A stretch of 64,000 bases of DNA from Devriesea agamarum (GTDB lineage Bacteria > Actinomycetota > Actinomycetes > Actinomycetales > Dermabacteraceae), in NCBI RefSeq assembly GCF_900070355.1, contig NZ_LN849456.1, forward strand, positions 2,170,001-2,234,000, given 5' to 3'. The position numbers and the translations under genes are program-made. Below, in pieces: positions 17,438 to 25,315 of this stretch. The notes beneath the pieces are model-generated. The model searched no databases, was not told where the DNA came from, and was given only the letters and a program-made list of their open reading frames with translations. Every line of letters starts with the position of its first letter. The first letter of the stretch is position 1.

Positions 17438-19756
17438 TCAGCGGAGCGGAACCGGACCCCGGTGCTTCGTCGGCTCCAAACGGATCACCACAGATTTGTA
17501 CACCGGCGTGTACGAATCCTTCGCCACCTGTCGGTTGTGCACCAGCACATTGGCCTCCGGGAAGTAGGCCAAAGCGCAGTCCCGTGCGGTCGGGTACGAC
17601 ACAATCCGGAACGCGACCGCCGTATGTTCCTCACCCTCGAAAATGGAGGTGATGTCAACGATCTGCCCGTCGCTCAGCCCCAGACGCGCGATGTCGTCGG
17701 GGTTTACAAAGATGACCCGACGGCCCTCAGCAATTCCGCGGTAGCGGTCATCGAGACCATAAATCGTCGAATTGAACTGGTCGTGGGACCGGGAGATCTG
17801 CAACAGCAGATGCTTCTCAGGAATCCGTACGACATCCAGTTCGGACGCCGTGAAATTCGCTTTACCCGTCGGCGTATTAAAGGTCCGAGAATCGCGCGGC
17901 CCGTTGGGCAGTTGGAACCCGCCAGGAATGTTCAACCGCTCATTGAAGTTCTCAAAACCGGGAATGATCCGGGAGATATGGTCACGGACCACGTCGTAGT
18001 CGTGTTCCATAGCGTCCCAGTCGATCTTCGGATTGAGTGGGAACGTGCGCTTAGCGATGCCAGCGATGATGGACGGCTCGCTGCGCAGCATGTTCGAGGC
18101 AGGCTTTAACCGACCCCGGGTGGCGTGCACCATCGACATGGAATCTTCCACGGACAGTCGCTGCGGCTTACCACCGGTCATATCCAGCTCGGTCCGACCG
18201 AGCGTAGGCAGAATCAGCGAAATCTTGCCGGGCGCGGTATGCGTTCCGTTCAACTTCGTGGAAATGTACACCGTCATGTCGCAGTTACGCAGCGCTTTTT
18301 CGGTGTAGTCAGAATCGCCGGTGACCCGGGCGAAGTTCCCGCCCATCTGCAGGAAGAAGGTCGCCTTGCCCTCGGCCATCGCGCGCACCGCGTGGACGGT
18401 ATCCACTCCATGCTGACGCGGGCTGGTGATGCCAAACTCGCGATCCATCGCCTGCAAGAACTGTTCCGAGGGCTGCTCGGTGATGCCCTGGGTGCGGTCC
18501 CCCTGCACATTTGAATGGCCGCGGACCGGGCACAGTCCCGCCCCGGGCCGACCGATATTGCCGGTCAGCAGCAGCAGATTCACGATCTCCTGAATGGTCG
18601 CGACTGATTGACGATGCTGCGTGACGCCGAGCGCCCAGCACACGATGACGGACTTCGCATCCATCACCATCTGCGCGACCTTTTCGATCTGCGCCCGCGC
18701 AACACCGCTGGCGTGCAGGATGTCCTCCCATGAGACGCGGTCCAATGCCGCCACCAGATCGTCATAGCCGTGGGTGTACTCCTCGACGAACTGGGCGTCG
18801 ACAGCACCGTGTTCCAGCAGCACTTTGTTCACACCCATGAAAAACGCGAGGTCACCCGCGAGCCGGACCTGAACGAACTCGTCGGCGAGCTTCTGCCCGT
18901 GCCCGAGCACATCCTTCGGTGACTGCGGATCCTTAAAACGCAGCAGGCCCGCTTCCGGCAGAGGGTTGACCGCAACGATCTTGCCGCCGTGCTTCTTGTT
19001 CTCCGCCAGCGATGCGAGCATTCGCGGATGGTTGGTTCCCGGATTCTGACCTGCAATGATGATCAAATCCGAGGTTTGCACGTCGTCGAGCGTGACGGTG
19101 CCTTTGCCGACGCCCACGGTCGGAATCATGGCAACGCCCGAGGACTCATGGCACATGTTCGCGCAGTCCGGCAGATTGTTGGTTCCCAGCTGACGGGCCA
19201 ACAATTGCAGCATGAACGCGGTTTCGTTCTCCGTGCGACCGGACGTATAGAAAATCGCCTGGTCGGGATGATCCAAAGAATTCAGCTGATCGGCGATAAG
19301 GGTGTACGCCTCTTCCCAGGTGATCGGTTCGTAATGCTCACGCCCCTGCCGAAGCACCATCGGATGGGTGAGCCGACCCTGTTCGCCGAGCCAGTAGTCA
19401 GACTTTTCATGCAGCTCAGAAATGCTGTGGCGCGCAAAGAACTCCGGTGGCACCCGGCGCAGCGTCGCCTCATCGGCCACAGCCTTCGCCCCGTTCTCAC
19501 AAAACGCGATCGGCCTGCGGATCTCGGCGGGTTCATCCGGCCATGCACAGGACTGGCAGTCGAACCCGTTGTGCTGGTTCACCCGAAGCAGCGTGCGCGC
19601 AGTCCGCCGCGGCCCCATCTGCTCCATACCGGTTTTCAAAGCATTCAGACCCGCGGGCAAACCGGTAGCCCACGTTTCAGGTTTGTGGATCGTCAGATCG
19701 CGGTCGCCCTTGTCATCGCGCGGCGCTGGACGAGCAATGAGGGAGTCGATGTCCAT
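17438..19756 (-). CDS. FdhF/YdeP-family molybdopterin oxidoreductase
   Basis: A 772-aa member of the formate dehydrogenase-like YdeP family (molybdopterin oxidoreductase, alpha subunit). Cys residues at 67, 70 and 86 (DCQSC and AFCENG) mark an N-terminal iron-sulfur-type site. Cys 202 in NMCHESSG occupies the position of the Mo-ligating Cys/SeCys. LIIIAGQNPGTNHPRML and GAGLCPVRGHSNVQGDRT bind the bis-MGD cofactor, and the C-terminal molydop-binding domain is complete. Real substrates of this family are poorly known; acid resistance is linked to E. coli YdeP. AGGAAGG lies upstream of the ATG. fdhD, needed to sulfurate such cofactors, lies 12 kb away in this window. Confidence 0.9.
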   Translation of the reverse strand: MDIDSLIARPAPRDDKGDRDLTIHKPETWATGLPAGLNALKTGMEQMGPRRTARTLLRVNQHNGFDCQSCAWPDEPAEIRRPIAFCENGAKAVADEATLRRVPPEFFARHSISELHEKSDYWLGEQGRLTHPMVLRQGREHYEPITWEEAYTLIADQLNSLDHPDQAIFYTSGRTENETAFMLQLLARQLGTNNLPDCANMCHESSGVAMIPTVGVGKGTVTLDDVQTSDLIIIAGQNPGTNHPRMLASLAENKKHGGKIVAVNPLPEAGLLRFKDPQSPKDVLGHGQKLADEFVQVRLAGDLAFFMGVNKVLLEHGAVDAQFVEEYTHGYDDLVAALDRVSWEDILHASGVARAQIEKVAQMVMDAKSVIVCWALGVTQHRQSVATIQEIVNLLLLTGNIGRPGAGLCPVRGHSNVQGDRTQGITEQPSEQFLQAMDREFGITSPRQHGVDTVHAVRAMAEGKATFFLQMGGNFARVTGDSDYTEKALRNCDMTVYISTKLNGTHTAPGKISLILPTLGRTELDMTGGKPQRLSVEDSMSMVHATRGRLKPASNMLRSEPSIIAGIAKRTFPLNPKIDWDAMEHDYDVVRDHISRIIPGFENFNERLNIPGGFQLPNGPRDSRTFNTPTGKANFTASELDVVRIPEKHLLLQISRSHDQFNSTIYGLDDRYRGIAEGRRVIFVNPDDIARLGLSDGQIVDITSIFEGEEHTAVAFRIVSYPTARDCALAYFPEANVLVHNRQVAKDSYTPVYKSVVIRLEPTKHRGPVPLR

Positions 19757-19826
19757 GGAGACCTTCCTCTCGGGTCACGGTAACGTCGCCATTGTTCCAC
19801 GCCGTACCTTCTGAGACAGTGAGAGC

Positions 19827-20324
19827 GTGAACCTGTTGCTGCCCGATCCGGTGTATTTCGCGTCGTTACCCAAGGTCATCACGTCAGGAGCGGCGCTCAT
19901 TCGTGACGAAAAAGATCGTGTTCTGATCGTGAAACCCAACTATCGCACCCACTGGCTGCTGCCCGGCGGCTGTCTGGATGAGGGCGAGGACGCCCGGCAA
20001 TGCGCCCGCCGGGAGGTGCGTGAAGAGCTGGGGCTGGACGTGGAGGTGGGGCGACTGCTGGTAGTGACCTGGGTTCCCGCATCGCCTGCGCGAGGCGCCC
20101 CAATGGGCGTGCATTTCGTGTTCGACGGGGGCGTGCTGCCCGCCGCCGAGATCGCCCAGAAAATTGTGTTGCAACAGAGCGAGCTGGACGCCTGGGATCT
20201 CGTGGATCCCCAGGATGCTGCGTGTCTGAGTGACTGGGGTGTGGCCAGGGTGCAGCGCGCCGTGCGGGTGGCTCGCGGTGAGGAAGCGGCGGACCTCGAC
20301 GGCTTGATGGGGATGCCGGGGTGA
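19827..20324 (+). CDS. Nudix hydrolase
   Basis: A 165-aa protein with a complete Nudix box: the stretch from GCLDEGE to RREVREELGL satisfies the Gx5Ex7REUxEExGU pattern. Preceding sequence ITSGAALIRDEKDRVLIVKPNY and HWLLPGG is typical. It should hydrolyse a nucleoside diphosphate linked to another group; the substrate cannot be read from sequence. The GTG at 19827 starts 70 bp from the divergent molybdo-oxidoreductase gene. Confidence 0.88.
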   Translation: MNLLLPDPVYFASLPKVITSGAALIRDEKDRVLIVKPNYRTHWLLPGGCLDEGEDARQCARREVREELGLDVEVGRLLVVTWVPASPARGAPMGVHFVFDGGVLPAAEIAQKIVLQQSELDAWDLVDPQDAACLSDWGVARVQRAVRVARGEEAADLDGLMGMPG

Positions 20325-20492
20325 TGACGGGCCTGGCACGGCGGTGGCGGACTAGCGGATGCTCTAAGGGCGCCGCACCCGGTCTCGTGTCGTTGGGCGA
20401 AGTGCTCGCCGCGGTGTAAATCCCGCAGCGATATGCGACGATGCTCGATAGATTTCCAGCTCACGGTGCGCCGATTCTTCGAGGAGAAACCT

Positions 20493-21737
20493 ATGTCGAC
20501 CGCCTCTGTCGCCTCTGCTGCGTCCGCTACCCCGAGCGACGCCGAGCGCCGCGACCAGTTCGGGCGCACACCCCGCCCTGCCTACGATCCGGCAGTTGCA
20601 GCGTTTTTAGAGCGGGTGCCCCCTGCTCCTTTGGATAGTGCGGATGATATTCCGGTTCGTCGGGCCGGAAGCGAACGGACCCTGCGCGATGTGTTGGCAC
20701 AGCTCTCACCCGAGCAACGGGACCGCGTGGCTCATGACGAAATACAGGTGCCGGGATATAAGGGGCATGCGCTGACCGTGTCGCTCTTCCGCGATGCCCG
20801 CCATGGTGAGGCAGAGGCAGAGGCAGAGGCCGGAGCTGAGGTGGGGACTGGTGCAGCGAGCCCCGATGCGCACGGCGCTGAGCACCCTCAGAATGGGGGC
20901 GACGCTGCGCAAGGCGATGCTGCGCAGGGGGACGTTGCGCAGGGCGCCGCCACCAAGGGACCGGGATTCGTGTTTTTTCATGGCGGCGGCATGATGTTCG
21001 GCAATCGCTTCCACGGGATTGAATTGCTTCTTCCCTGGATCTTTGACCACGGCGGAGTGCTGATGTCGGTCGAATACCGCCTCGCCCCGGAACACCCCGC
21101 TCCGATTCCGGTTGAAGACTGCTACGCAGCGCTCGTCGCCCTGACCGAACGCGGCCATGACCTCGGGTTTGATCCGCAAAGGCTGATCCTGATCGGGGTC
21201 AGCGCCGGTGGCGGACTCGCCGCCGGAACCATGCTGCTTGCGCGCGACCGTCGAGGCCCGAGCCTGCTTGGCGTCAATCTGATCTGCCCGATGCTGGATG
21301 ATCGGAACGACTCCCTGTCATGCCAACAATTCGAGACGCTCGGCACCTGGACTCGACGTGCCAACGCTATCGGCTGGGCGGCTCTGCTCGGTGACGCCGG
21401 ACCTGACGAGCAGGTCTCGCCCTATAACGTGCCCGCTCGCGCAACCTGGCTCGGCGATTTGCCGCCCGTGTGCATTGAGGTGGGTAGTGCCGAGCCGTTC
21501 CGTGACGAAAACATTGCCTTCGCGTCCGCGATCTGGCGAGACGGTGGAGCCTGTGAACTGCATGTCCTACCGGGTGGAACGCACGCCTTTGAAGGGTATG
21601 TGCCTCATCTTGCGATTGCTCAGCAGGCGATGCACACGCACGGCGAGTTTGTGCGCCGCCTTCTCAAACCGTCCGATGTTGAAACAGTGGCTGAGCGCAT
21701 GGTTAATGCGGCCACGCAGGGGTACGTCGAACAGTAG
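20493..21737 (+). CDS. Alpha/beta hydrolase, hormone-sensitive-lipase family, with a repeat-rich insertion
   Basis: A 414-aa esterase. The oxyanion motif FFHGGGMMFGN, the nucleophile elbow GVSAGGG and the C-terminal catalytic His in GGTHAFEGY are present, with PVCIEVGSAEPFRDEN carrying the acid. The ATG at 20493 follows GAGGAG with 7 bp spacing; the frame is open from 20433 but without a signal. Between the N-terminal part and HGGG lies an insertion of roughly 55 residues rich in Glu-Ala and Gly-Asp-Ala-Ala-Gln, encoded partly by a 15-bp tandem repeat. The insertion lies on the cap side of the fold, so activity may survive. Confidence 0.87.
   Translation: MSTASVASAASATPSDAERRDQFGRTPRPAYDPAVAAFLERVPPAPLDSADDIPVRRAGSERTLRDVLAQLSPEQRDRVAHDEIQVPGYKGHALTVSLFRDARHGEAEAEAEAGAEVGTGAASPDAHGAEHPQNGGDAAQGDAAQGDVAQGAATKGPGFVFFHGGGMMFGNRFHGIELLLPWIFDHGGVLMSVEYRLAPEHPAPIPVEDCYAALVALTERGHDLGFDPQRLILIGVSAGGGLAAGTMLLARDRRGPSLLGVNLICPMLDDRNDSLSCQQFETLGTWTRRANAIGWAALLGDAGPDEQVSPYNVPARATWLGDLPPVCIEVGSAEPFRDENIAFASAIWRDGGACELHVLPGGTHAFEGYVPHLAIAQQAMHTHGEFVRRLLKPSDVETVAERMVNAATQGYVEQ
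20898..20942 (+). repeat. 15-bp tandem repeat inside the esterase gene
   Basis: Three in-frame copies (GGCGACGCTGCGCAA and two variants) encode Gly-Asp-Ala/Val-Ala-Gln. They form part of the low-complexity insertion ahead of the HGGG motif; a GAGGCA-type hexamer run precedes them near 20812-20832. Confidence 0.9.
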
Positions 21738-21792
21738 GTTGGTGCCGATTCTCTGTGAAGCGTTTATGTGATCCGCCGACGTAAACCAGCCA

Positions 21793-21838
21793 AAAGCACG
21801 AGGTGCTCGAACAAACTTGTCCGAGCACCTCGTGCTTT
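21793..21838. terminator. Bidirectional intrinsic terminator
   Basis: AAAGCACGAGGTGCTCG at 21793-21809 pairs perfectly with its complement at 21822-21838: a 17-bp stem with a 12-nt loop, flanked by A and T runs on both sides. It lies between the convergent esterase and secreted-protein genes and can serve both. Confidence 0.93.
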
Positions 21839-21885
21839 GAATAGACTCTAGTAAAGGTCGTTAGCTGCTATATAGAGCAGTACCC

Positions 21886-22422
21886 TTACATGCAGGCTTC
21901 AACCACCTGCTGGATACCCATGATCTCGTTCAGAACTTTCTCGGCTTCCTTACCAAAGTCGATGCTGAGCTTGCCTGAGCGCAGAGCCTCCCACACGCCC
22001 TTGATGCCGCCATACTTCTTGAAAGCCTGAACGATCCACTGAATGATCTTGATGACCGAGATCCCGAACTTCACCACGACCGAGACCACAGAGAATGCGC
22101 ACTTCACCGGGTTGGTCACCATGACGGTGTTACCTAACGGGGTGGAGAACAGGCGCGGCTGCGGCGGGGTGACAACCTTGAGGTCACCGAGATGAGCGCG
22201 CAGCTTTTCTTCGTAGTTGGGGTACGACTTCGGGTCGGCCTTCTTGAGGTCCGCCGGAAGTGCGTCGAGGCGGCCTACGATGGTCTCCAGCTGCTTGGTC
22301 GGATCCTCAGGGGTATCCATGAAGCCGAGGCTAACCGGAGTGTCGGCTGCGTAAGCCACCGACGGAACGGTCAGGGCGAGCCCGCAGATGCCAGCGGTCT
22401 GGAAGAACGAGCGGCGATGCAT
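21886..22422 (-). CDS. Small secreted protein of unknown function with a Tat-like signal and amphipathic C-terminus
   Basis: I do not recognise the family. The 178-aa protein starts MHRRSFFQTAG with a twin-arginine-type signal and a likely cleavage after SVAYA (residue 25). The mature part has a charged region (DPTKQLETIVGRLDAL, KSYPNYEEKLRAHLGDL), then a hydrophobic/amphipathic block (about residues 106-150) with SVIKIIQWIVQAFKKYGG and IKGVWEALRSGK, and ends GIQQVVEACM. Its two mature cysteines (NPVKCAF and the penultimate-but-one residue) could form a disulfide. Trp/Lys-rich amphipathic stretches of this kind occur in membrane-active peptides, but that is only a resemblance. It is monocistronic, with a strong terminator shared with the esterase. 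Confidence 0.75.
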   Translation of the reverse strand: MHRRSFFQTAGICGLALTVPSVAYAADTPVSLGFMDTPEDPTKQLETIVGRLDALPADLKKADPKSYPNYEEKLRAHLGDLKVVTPPQPRLFSTPLGNTVMVTNPVKCAFSVVSVVVKFGISVIKIIQWIVQAFKKYGGIKGVWEALRSGKLSIDFGKEAEKVLNEIMGIQQVVEACM

Positions 22423-22564
22423 GAGATGGTCCTTTGCAGTTGAATGCTATGCGTTTGTGGTGCGACGAGGGCGGGGAACTCGTCACGCAGGAAGGTTAAA
22501 ACAGAAAAGAAAACAGAAGCCGGGATATATCCCAGAGAGAGGAGGAGAGTATACGAAAGATAGA

Positions 22565-22591
22565 TTGAACTCAGATTAGCTGTGAGTTGAA
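22565..22591. promoter_or_regulatory. Inverted repeat upstream of the secreted-protein gene
   Basis: TTGAACTCA and TGAGTTGAA are separated by 9 bp and are complementary at 8 of 9 positions. The site lies about 140 bp upstream of the secreted-protein start and could be an operator; nothing identifies the binding protein. Confidence 0.35.
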
Positions 22592-22719
22592 TGAATGCTT
22601 TCGCTAGATTACCTCGCTTAAATGATCACAATCCGTCACGACCTCTCAGTTAGTTCCTGTGCTTCACCCAGCAATCGTTCATGACACCTTTCTGACTCGA
22701 CATCTACGTGAGGTCAGGC

Positions 22720-22759
22720 CGAGCCTCAGGTAGCTAGCTCGAGCCTCAGGTAGCTAGCT
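22720..22759. repeat. 20-bp perfect tandem duplication
   Basis: The unit CGAGCCTCAGGTAGCTAGCT occurs twice back to back. It contains the palindrome AGCTAGCT. Confidence 0.95.
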
Positions 22760-22890
22760 GCGGCATGGCGCCGAAGCAGTTGCGGCTGCTGACGTGGTTG
22801 TTTGCTCGTGGCATAGGTATTGAGGCGGGGGCGGAGCTTGGTTGGTAGCCCGGATTGTCAGGTGTGAAATCCGAATAAAGGCCCTATTTA

Positions 22891-22948
22891 GTGATGGGTA
22901 GGGTGTCAGTGGGGCCTTGGTGATGGGTGGGGTGTCGGCGGGGGCTTG
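22891..22948. repeat. 29-bp imperfect tandem duplication
   Basis: Two units beginning GTGATGGGT, with GGTGTC and GGGG blocks at the same offsets, stand in direct succession and differ at a few positions. Confidence 0.85.
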
Positions 22949-23180
22949 GGGATTGGTGAGCTTGGGTTCCGGCATCTTTGGGTGGATGGGATTCTGACGG
23001 TCCCCAGCATGGAGTCTGATGATGACCGGCTCGGAGCCTTTCATGGCGAGGCAGACCGTAAGATTGTCATGAATAGGTGATCGCCTAAATCCATTAATTG
23101 CTAAAAGATGACATCCGGAACCTCGAAGGATTTATCTTGTATTTTGATAAGGCTAAATTTATAGCTACCCCGCGACGGTT

Positions 23181-25220
23181 TTACGTAGTAAATGTTCCCT
23201 CACATGCTGCGACCAGATGTGGCAATGCCTGAGTTAGAACAGTGTCGTCGATGCCTGCATATCCGAATACGATTCCGTGGCGGACGGAATCGGTCGAACG
23301 TCCCCAGTAATCGCTCAATGGCCTCACCAAAAGTCCCGCTGTGCGGCAACGGGATACGACCTCGGCATCGGGGTCTGATGTATGGACAACCGCGTCCAGT
23401 CCGCCGGGCATCGGCGCTAAACGTGCTCGAGTTGCCGTTGCGAAGGCGTGAAGAACAGCATCGCGTCGCCGCCGATACATGGCCCGCATTGTCCGGGTGT
23501 GGCGATGCAAATGCCCAGAGTTCAAAATATGTGCCACGGCCCGCTGAGTAAGGGTGGCCACCGGCATTCCAAGCGTTGCACGCAGCATTTCGGTCTGCGT
23601 CACCAATTGGGGGGGCAAAACTAAATATCCAGTTGCTAGGTCGGGCGATAGGACCGTCGAGAAAGTCCCGAGCAGCGCCACGTGGGTGCCATTGGTATCC
23701 AGTGAGGCAAGTGCGGGTAGAGGTGCGCCAACGTATCGAAGCTCAGAATCGAAGTCATCCTCTATGAGCAGCACATCGTTGTTCCGAGCCCATTCCAGTA
23801 ACGTAAGACGGCGCGACAGAGGCAGCGAGCCACCGAGCGGGTACTGATGGCTGGGGGTGATGATTAGCGCGTCCGGAGCGTGGGAACCGCTGGGCAGATT
23901 GTCGGTGCGAAGGCCGTCATCATCGACGGGGAACGGGACCACACGGTGCCCCAGCAGGTCTGGTACCGCCCTAAGCCCTGGATAGCCAGGGGATTCCACT
24001 CCTATGCGTAGCATCGGCCGGGGTAACAGATCCGCTTCATGGGCCTGAGTTAGCCCTATGCGGTCCGTTGGCAGCGACCGCTCCCGTGAACCGACATCAA
24101 CGTGCGTAGCTGACGCCGTCCGATCCGGCTGAGTGAGTGCGAGCAAAAGCAGGGAAAGGCCTTCTCGGGCGCCTGCAGTGATGCCGATTTGGTGCGGGTT
24201 GGTGTGAACACTGCGGGTACGCCGAAGATACGACGAGATTGCGAGTTGAAGCGTCGGGTCGCCGATGAGGCTGTTGCCCGTGGTGAGCTGATGACCGCGA
24301 CCGGGTTGACTGCGAGAGGCGGACTGGGTGCCGGACCTGGCTCGGTCACGGGACCCAGCTCGGTCAGCAGGCTCTCGTCGACCTGCTGCTCCGGAGCTAT
24401 CCGGATAGTGAGCCTTAGCCCCAGATGCGGTTACGGGGGTGCTTGCGCATACGGATGTGGGTGTAGGGCAAGGGACCTGAGCCGAGCCCGCATGATGACG
24501 GGCCGCTTCGCGCCAAGCGGCACGCCACACTGGTCCGGCGAGCCGACTGACATCAGGTCGGCCCGGGCGAAGATCCAGCACGTCAGTCCCGGATATGCCA
24601 GGTGTGGGACTGTTCGATGTGCGTTTCGTGGTGCTATATAGAGCATGTGGTGGGGTGTGAGGTGACGCGAGTTGCTTCGTGCTAGCTGGGGTGTTCAGTG
24701 CGGAGCCATGTAGCGGGGATGCGAGTGGTCCGGTCTTGTGGACCCTGGTTCCGTCAAACCCCGCCTCATGGGCCCCGGACTCGCCAAATCCCGCCTCATG
24801 AGCTCCGGACCTACCAAAACCCGCCTGATCACCCCCGGACGCATATGCCCTCTTCCCATATGTTTCGGTCCTCTGAATCCCGATCCCGTCGACCTCTGAA
24901 TTGTCTGGGCTAAGGCGAGGACTTGCGCCAAGAATGTGTTGCGGGTGGATTCGTTCGAGATCAGGGTTGATGCACGTCGATCGGCCCTGACCGGCTGATA
25001 GATACCCCTCGCCGAGCAGCTGATCGTAGGCGGCGACCACGCTGCCGCGCGAAATACCGAGCCGACTACTGAGGTGCCTCGTAGAGGGAATAGTCTCGCC
25101 GGGAGTGAGCGTCCCATTCGCGACCAATTCGCGTAAACCATCGGCAATTTGCACGGGAAGTGACCGTGGATCGCGGCGGTCGATCCTGAGGGGTACAGCG
25201 AGGTCTACACGGGCCGTCAT
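23181..25220 (-). CDS. pdxR: MocR-family regulator PdxR (GntR helix-turn-helix plus aminotransferase-like domain), enlarged and lacking the PLP lysine
   Basis: Likely controls pyridoxal-phosphate synthesis, being divergent from pdxS-pdxT. Residues about 15-80 form the GntR winged helix (PSTRHLSSRLGISRGSVVAAYDQLLGEGYL). The rest follows the aminotransferase fold: LDLRPGRPDVSRL, ITPSHQYPLGGSLPLSRRLTLL and IEDDFDSELRY. At 679 aa it is about 200 longer than usual, because of a repeat-rich linker (about residues 97-205), an insertion after AAWREAARH and another before PGYPGLR. The usual GTFSK motif reads GTFSTVLSPDLATGY: Thr replaces the PLP-binding Lys (codon at 23655-23657), and the usual following Arg is also missing. 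Effector sensing may therefore differ from classic MocR proteins. Confidence 0.88.
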   Translation of the reverse strand: MTARVDLAVPLRIDRRDPRSLPVQIADGLRELVANGTLTPGETIPSTRHLSSRLGISRGSVVAAYDQLLGEGYLSAGQGRSTCINPDLERIHPQHILGASPRLSPDNSEVDGIGIQRTETYGKRAYASGGDQAGFGRSGAHEAGFGESGAHEAGFDGTRVHKTGPLASPLHGSALNTPASTKQLASPHTPPHALYSTTKRTSNSPTPGISGTDVLDLRPGRPDVSRLAGPVWRAAWREAARHHAGSAQVPCPTPTSVCASTPVTASGAKAHYPDSSGAAGRREPADRAGSRDRARSGTQSASRSQPGRGHQLTTGNSLIGDPTLQLAISSYLRRTRSVHTNPHQIGITAGAREGLSLLLLALTQPDRTASATHVDVGSRERSLPTDRIGLTQAHEADLLPRPMLRIGVESPGYPGLRAVPDLLGHRVVPFPVDDDGLRTDNLPSGSHAPDALIITPSHQYPLGGSLPLSRRLTLLEWARNNDVLLIEDDFDSELRYVGAPLPALASLDTNGTHVALLGTFSTVLSPDLATGYLVLPPQLVTQTEMLRATLGMPVATLTQRAVAHILNSGHLHRHTRTMRAMYRRRRDAVLHAFATATRARLAPMPGGLDAVVHTSDPDAEVVSRCRTAGLLVRPLSDYWGRSTDSVRHGIVFGYAGIDDTVLTQALPHLVAACEGTFTT
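24734..24844 (-). repeat. 30-bp degenerate tandem repeat inside pdxR
   Basis: About three and a half units with the common block CCCGCCTCATG at 24760, 24790 and (variant) 24820 encode ten-residue repeats of the type Gly-Ala-His-Glu-Ala-Gly-Phe-Gly-Glu-Ser in the linker between the two domains of PdxR. Confidence 0.88.
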
Positions 25221-25246
25221 ACGGGAATTCTGAACCCTCGCGCCCC

Positions 25247-25294
25247 AACTGGTCTAATCCAATGCGTAGGAAATGGATCTAGAAAAGGACCAGT
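25247..25294. promoter_or_regulatory. Candidate PdxR operator in the pdxR-pdxS divergent promoter
   Basis: Two direct repeats, AACTGGTCTA (25247-25256) and AAATGGATCTA (25271-25281), resemble the corynebacterial PdxR motif AAAGTGGW(T)CTA. Their TGG triplets are 24 bp apart, a spacing of about two helical turns. A GACCAGT at 25288-25294 forms an inverted repeat with ACTGGTC of the first site. Paired direct repeats are what MocR dimers usually bind. Confidence 0.55.
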
Positions 25295-25315
25295 GGGTGG
25301 CGGACGATAGCGAAC

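Larger units (their letters stand above)
22423..23180. other. Long AT-rich intergenic region without a supported gene
   Basis: This 758-bp stretch lies upstream of the small secreted protein and beyond the 3' end of pdxR. It is visibly richer in A and T than its surroundings at both ends. It holds an inverted repeat (22565-22591), a 20-bp duplication (22720-22759) and a 29-bp duplication (22891-22948). A short plus-strand frame from the ATG at 22765 (28 codons) follows the duplication but has no homology I recognise and may be a gene remnant. Confidence 0.6.

Noticed and set aside
22720-22759. Mobile-element or attachment-site scar
   Set aside because: The 20-bp duplication is adjacent rather than flanking an element, and no integrase, transposase or tRNA gene is nearby.
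22754-23044. Minus-strand 96-aa frame in the AT-rich spacer
   Set aside because: Proline/threonine-rich, crosses the 29-bp duplication, with no ribosome-binding site or homology.
23181-25220. pdxR as a frameshifted or composite pseudogene
   Set aside because: The frame is uninterrupted, both domains are complete and in order, and the extra segments are multiples of three. Loss of the lysine is a point substitution.
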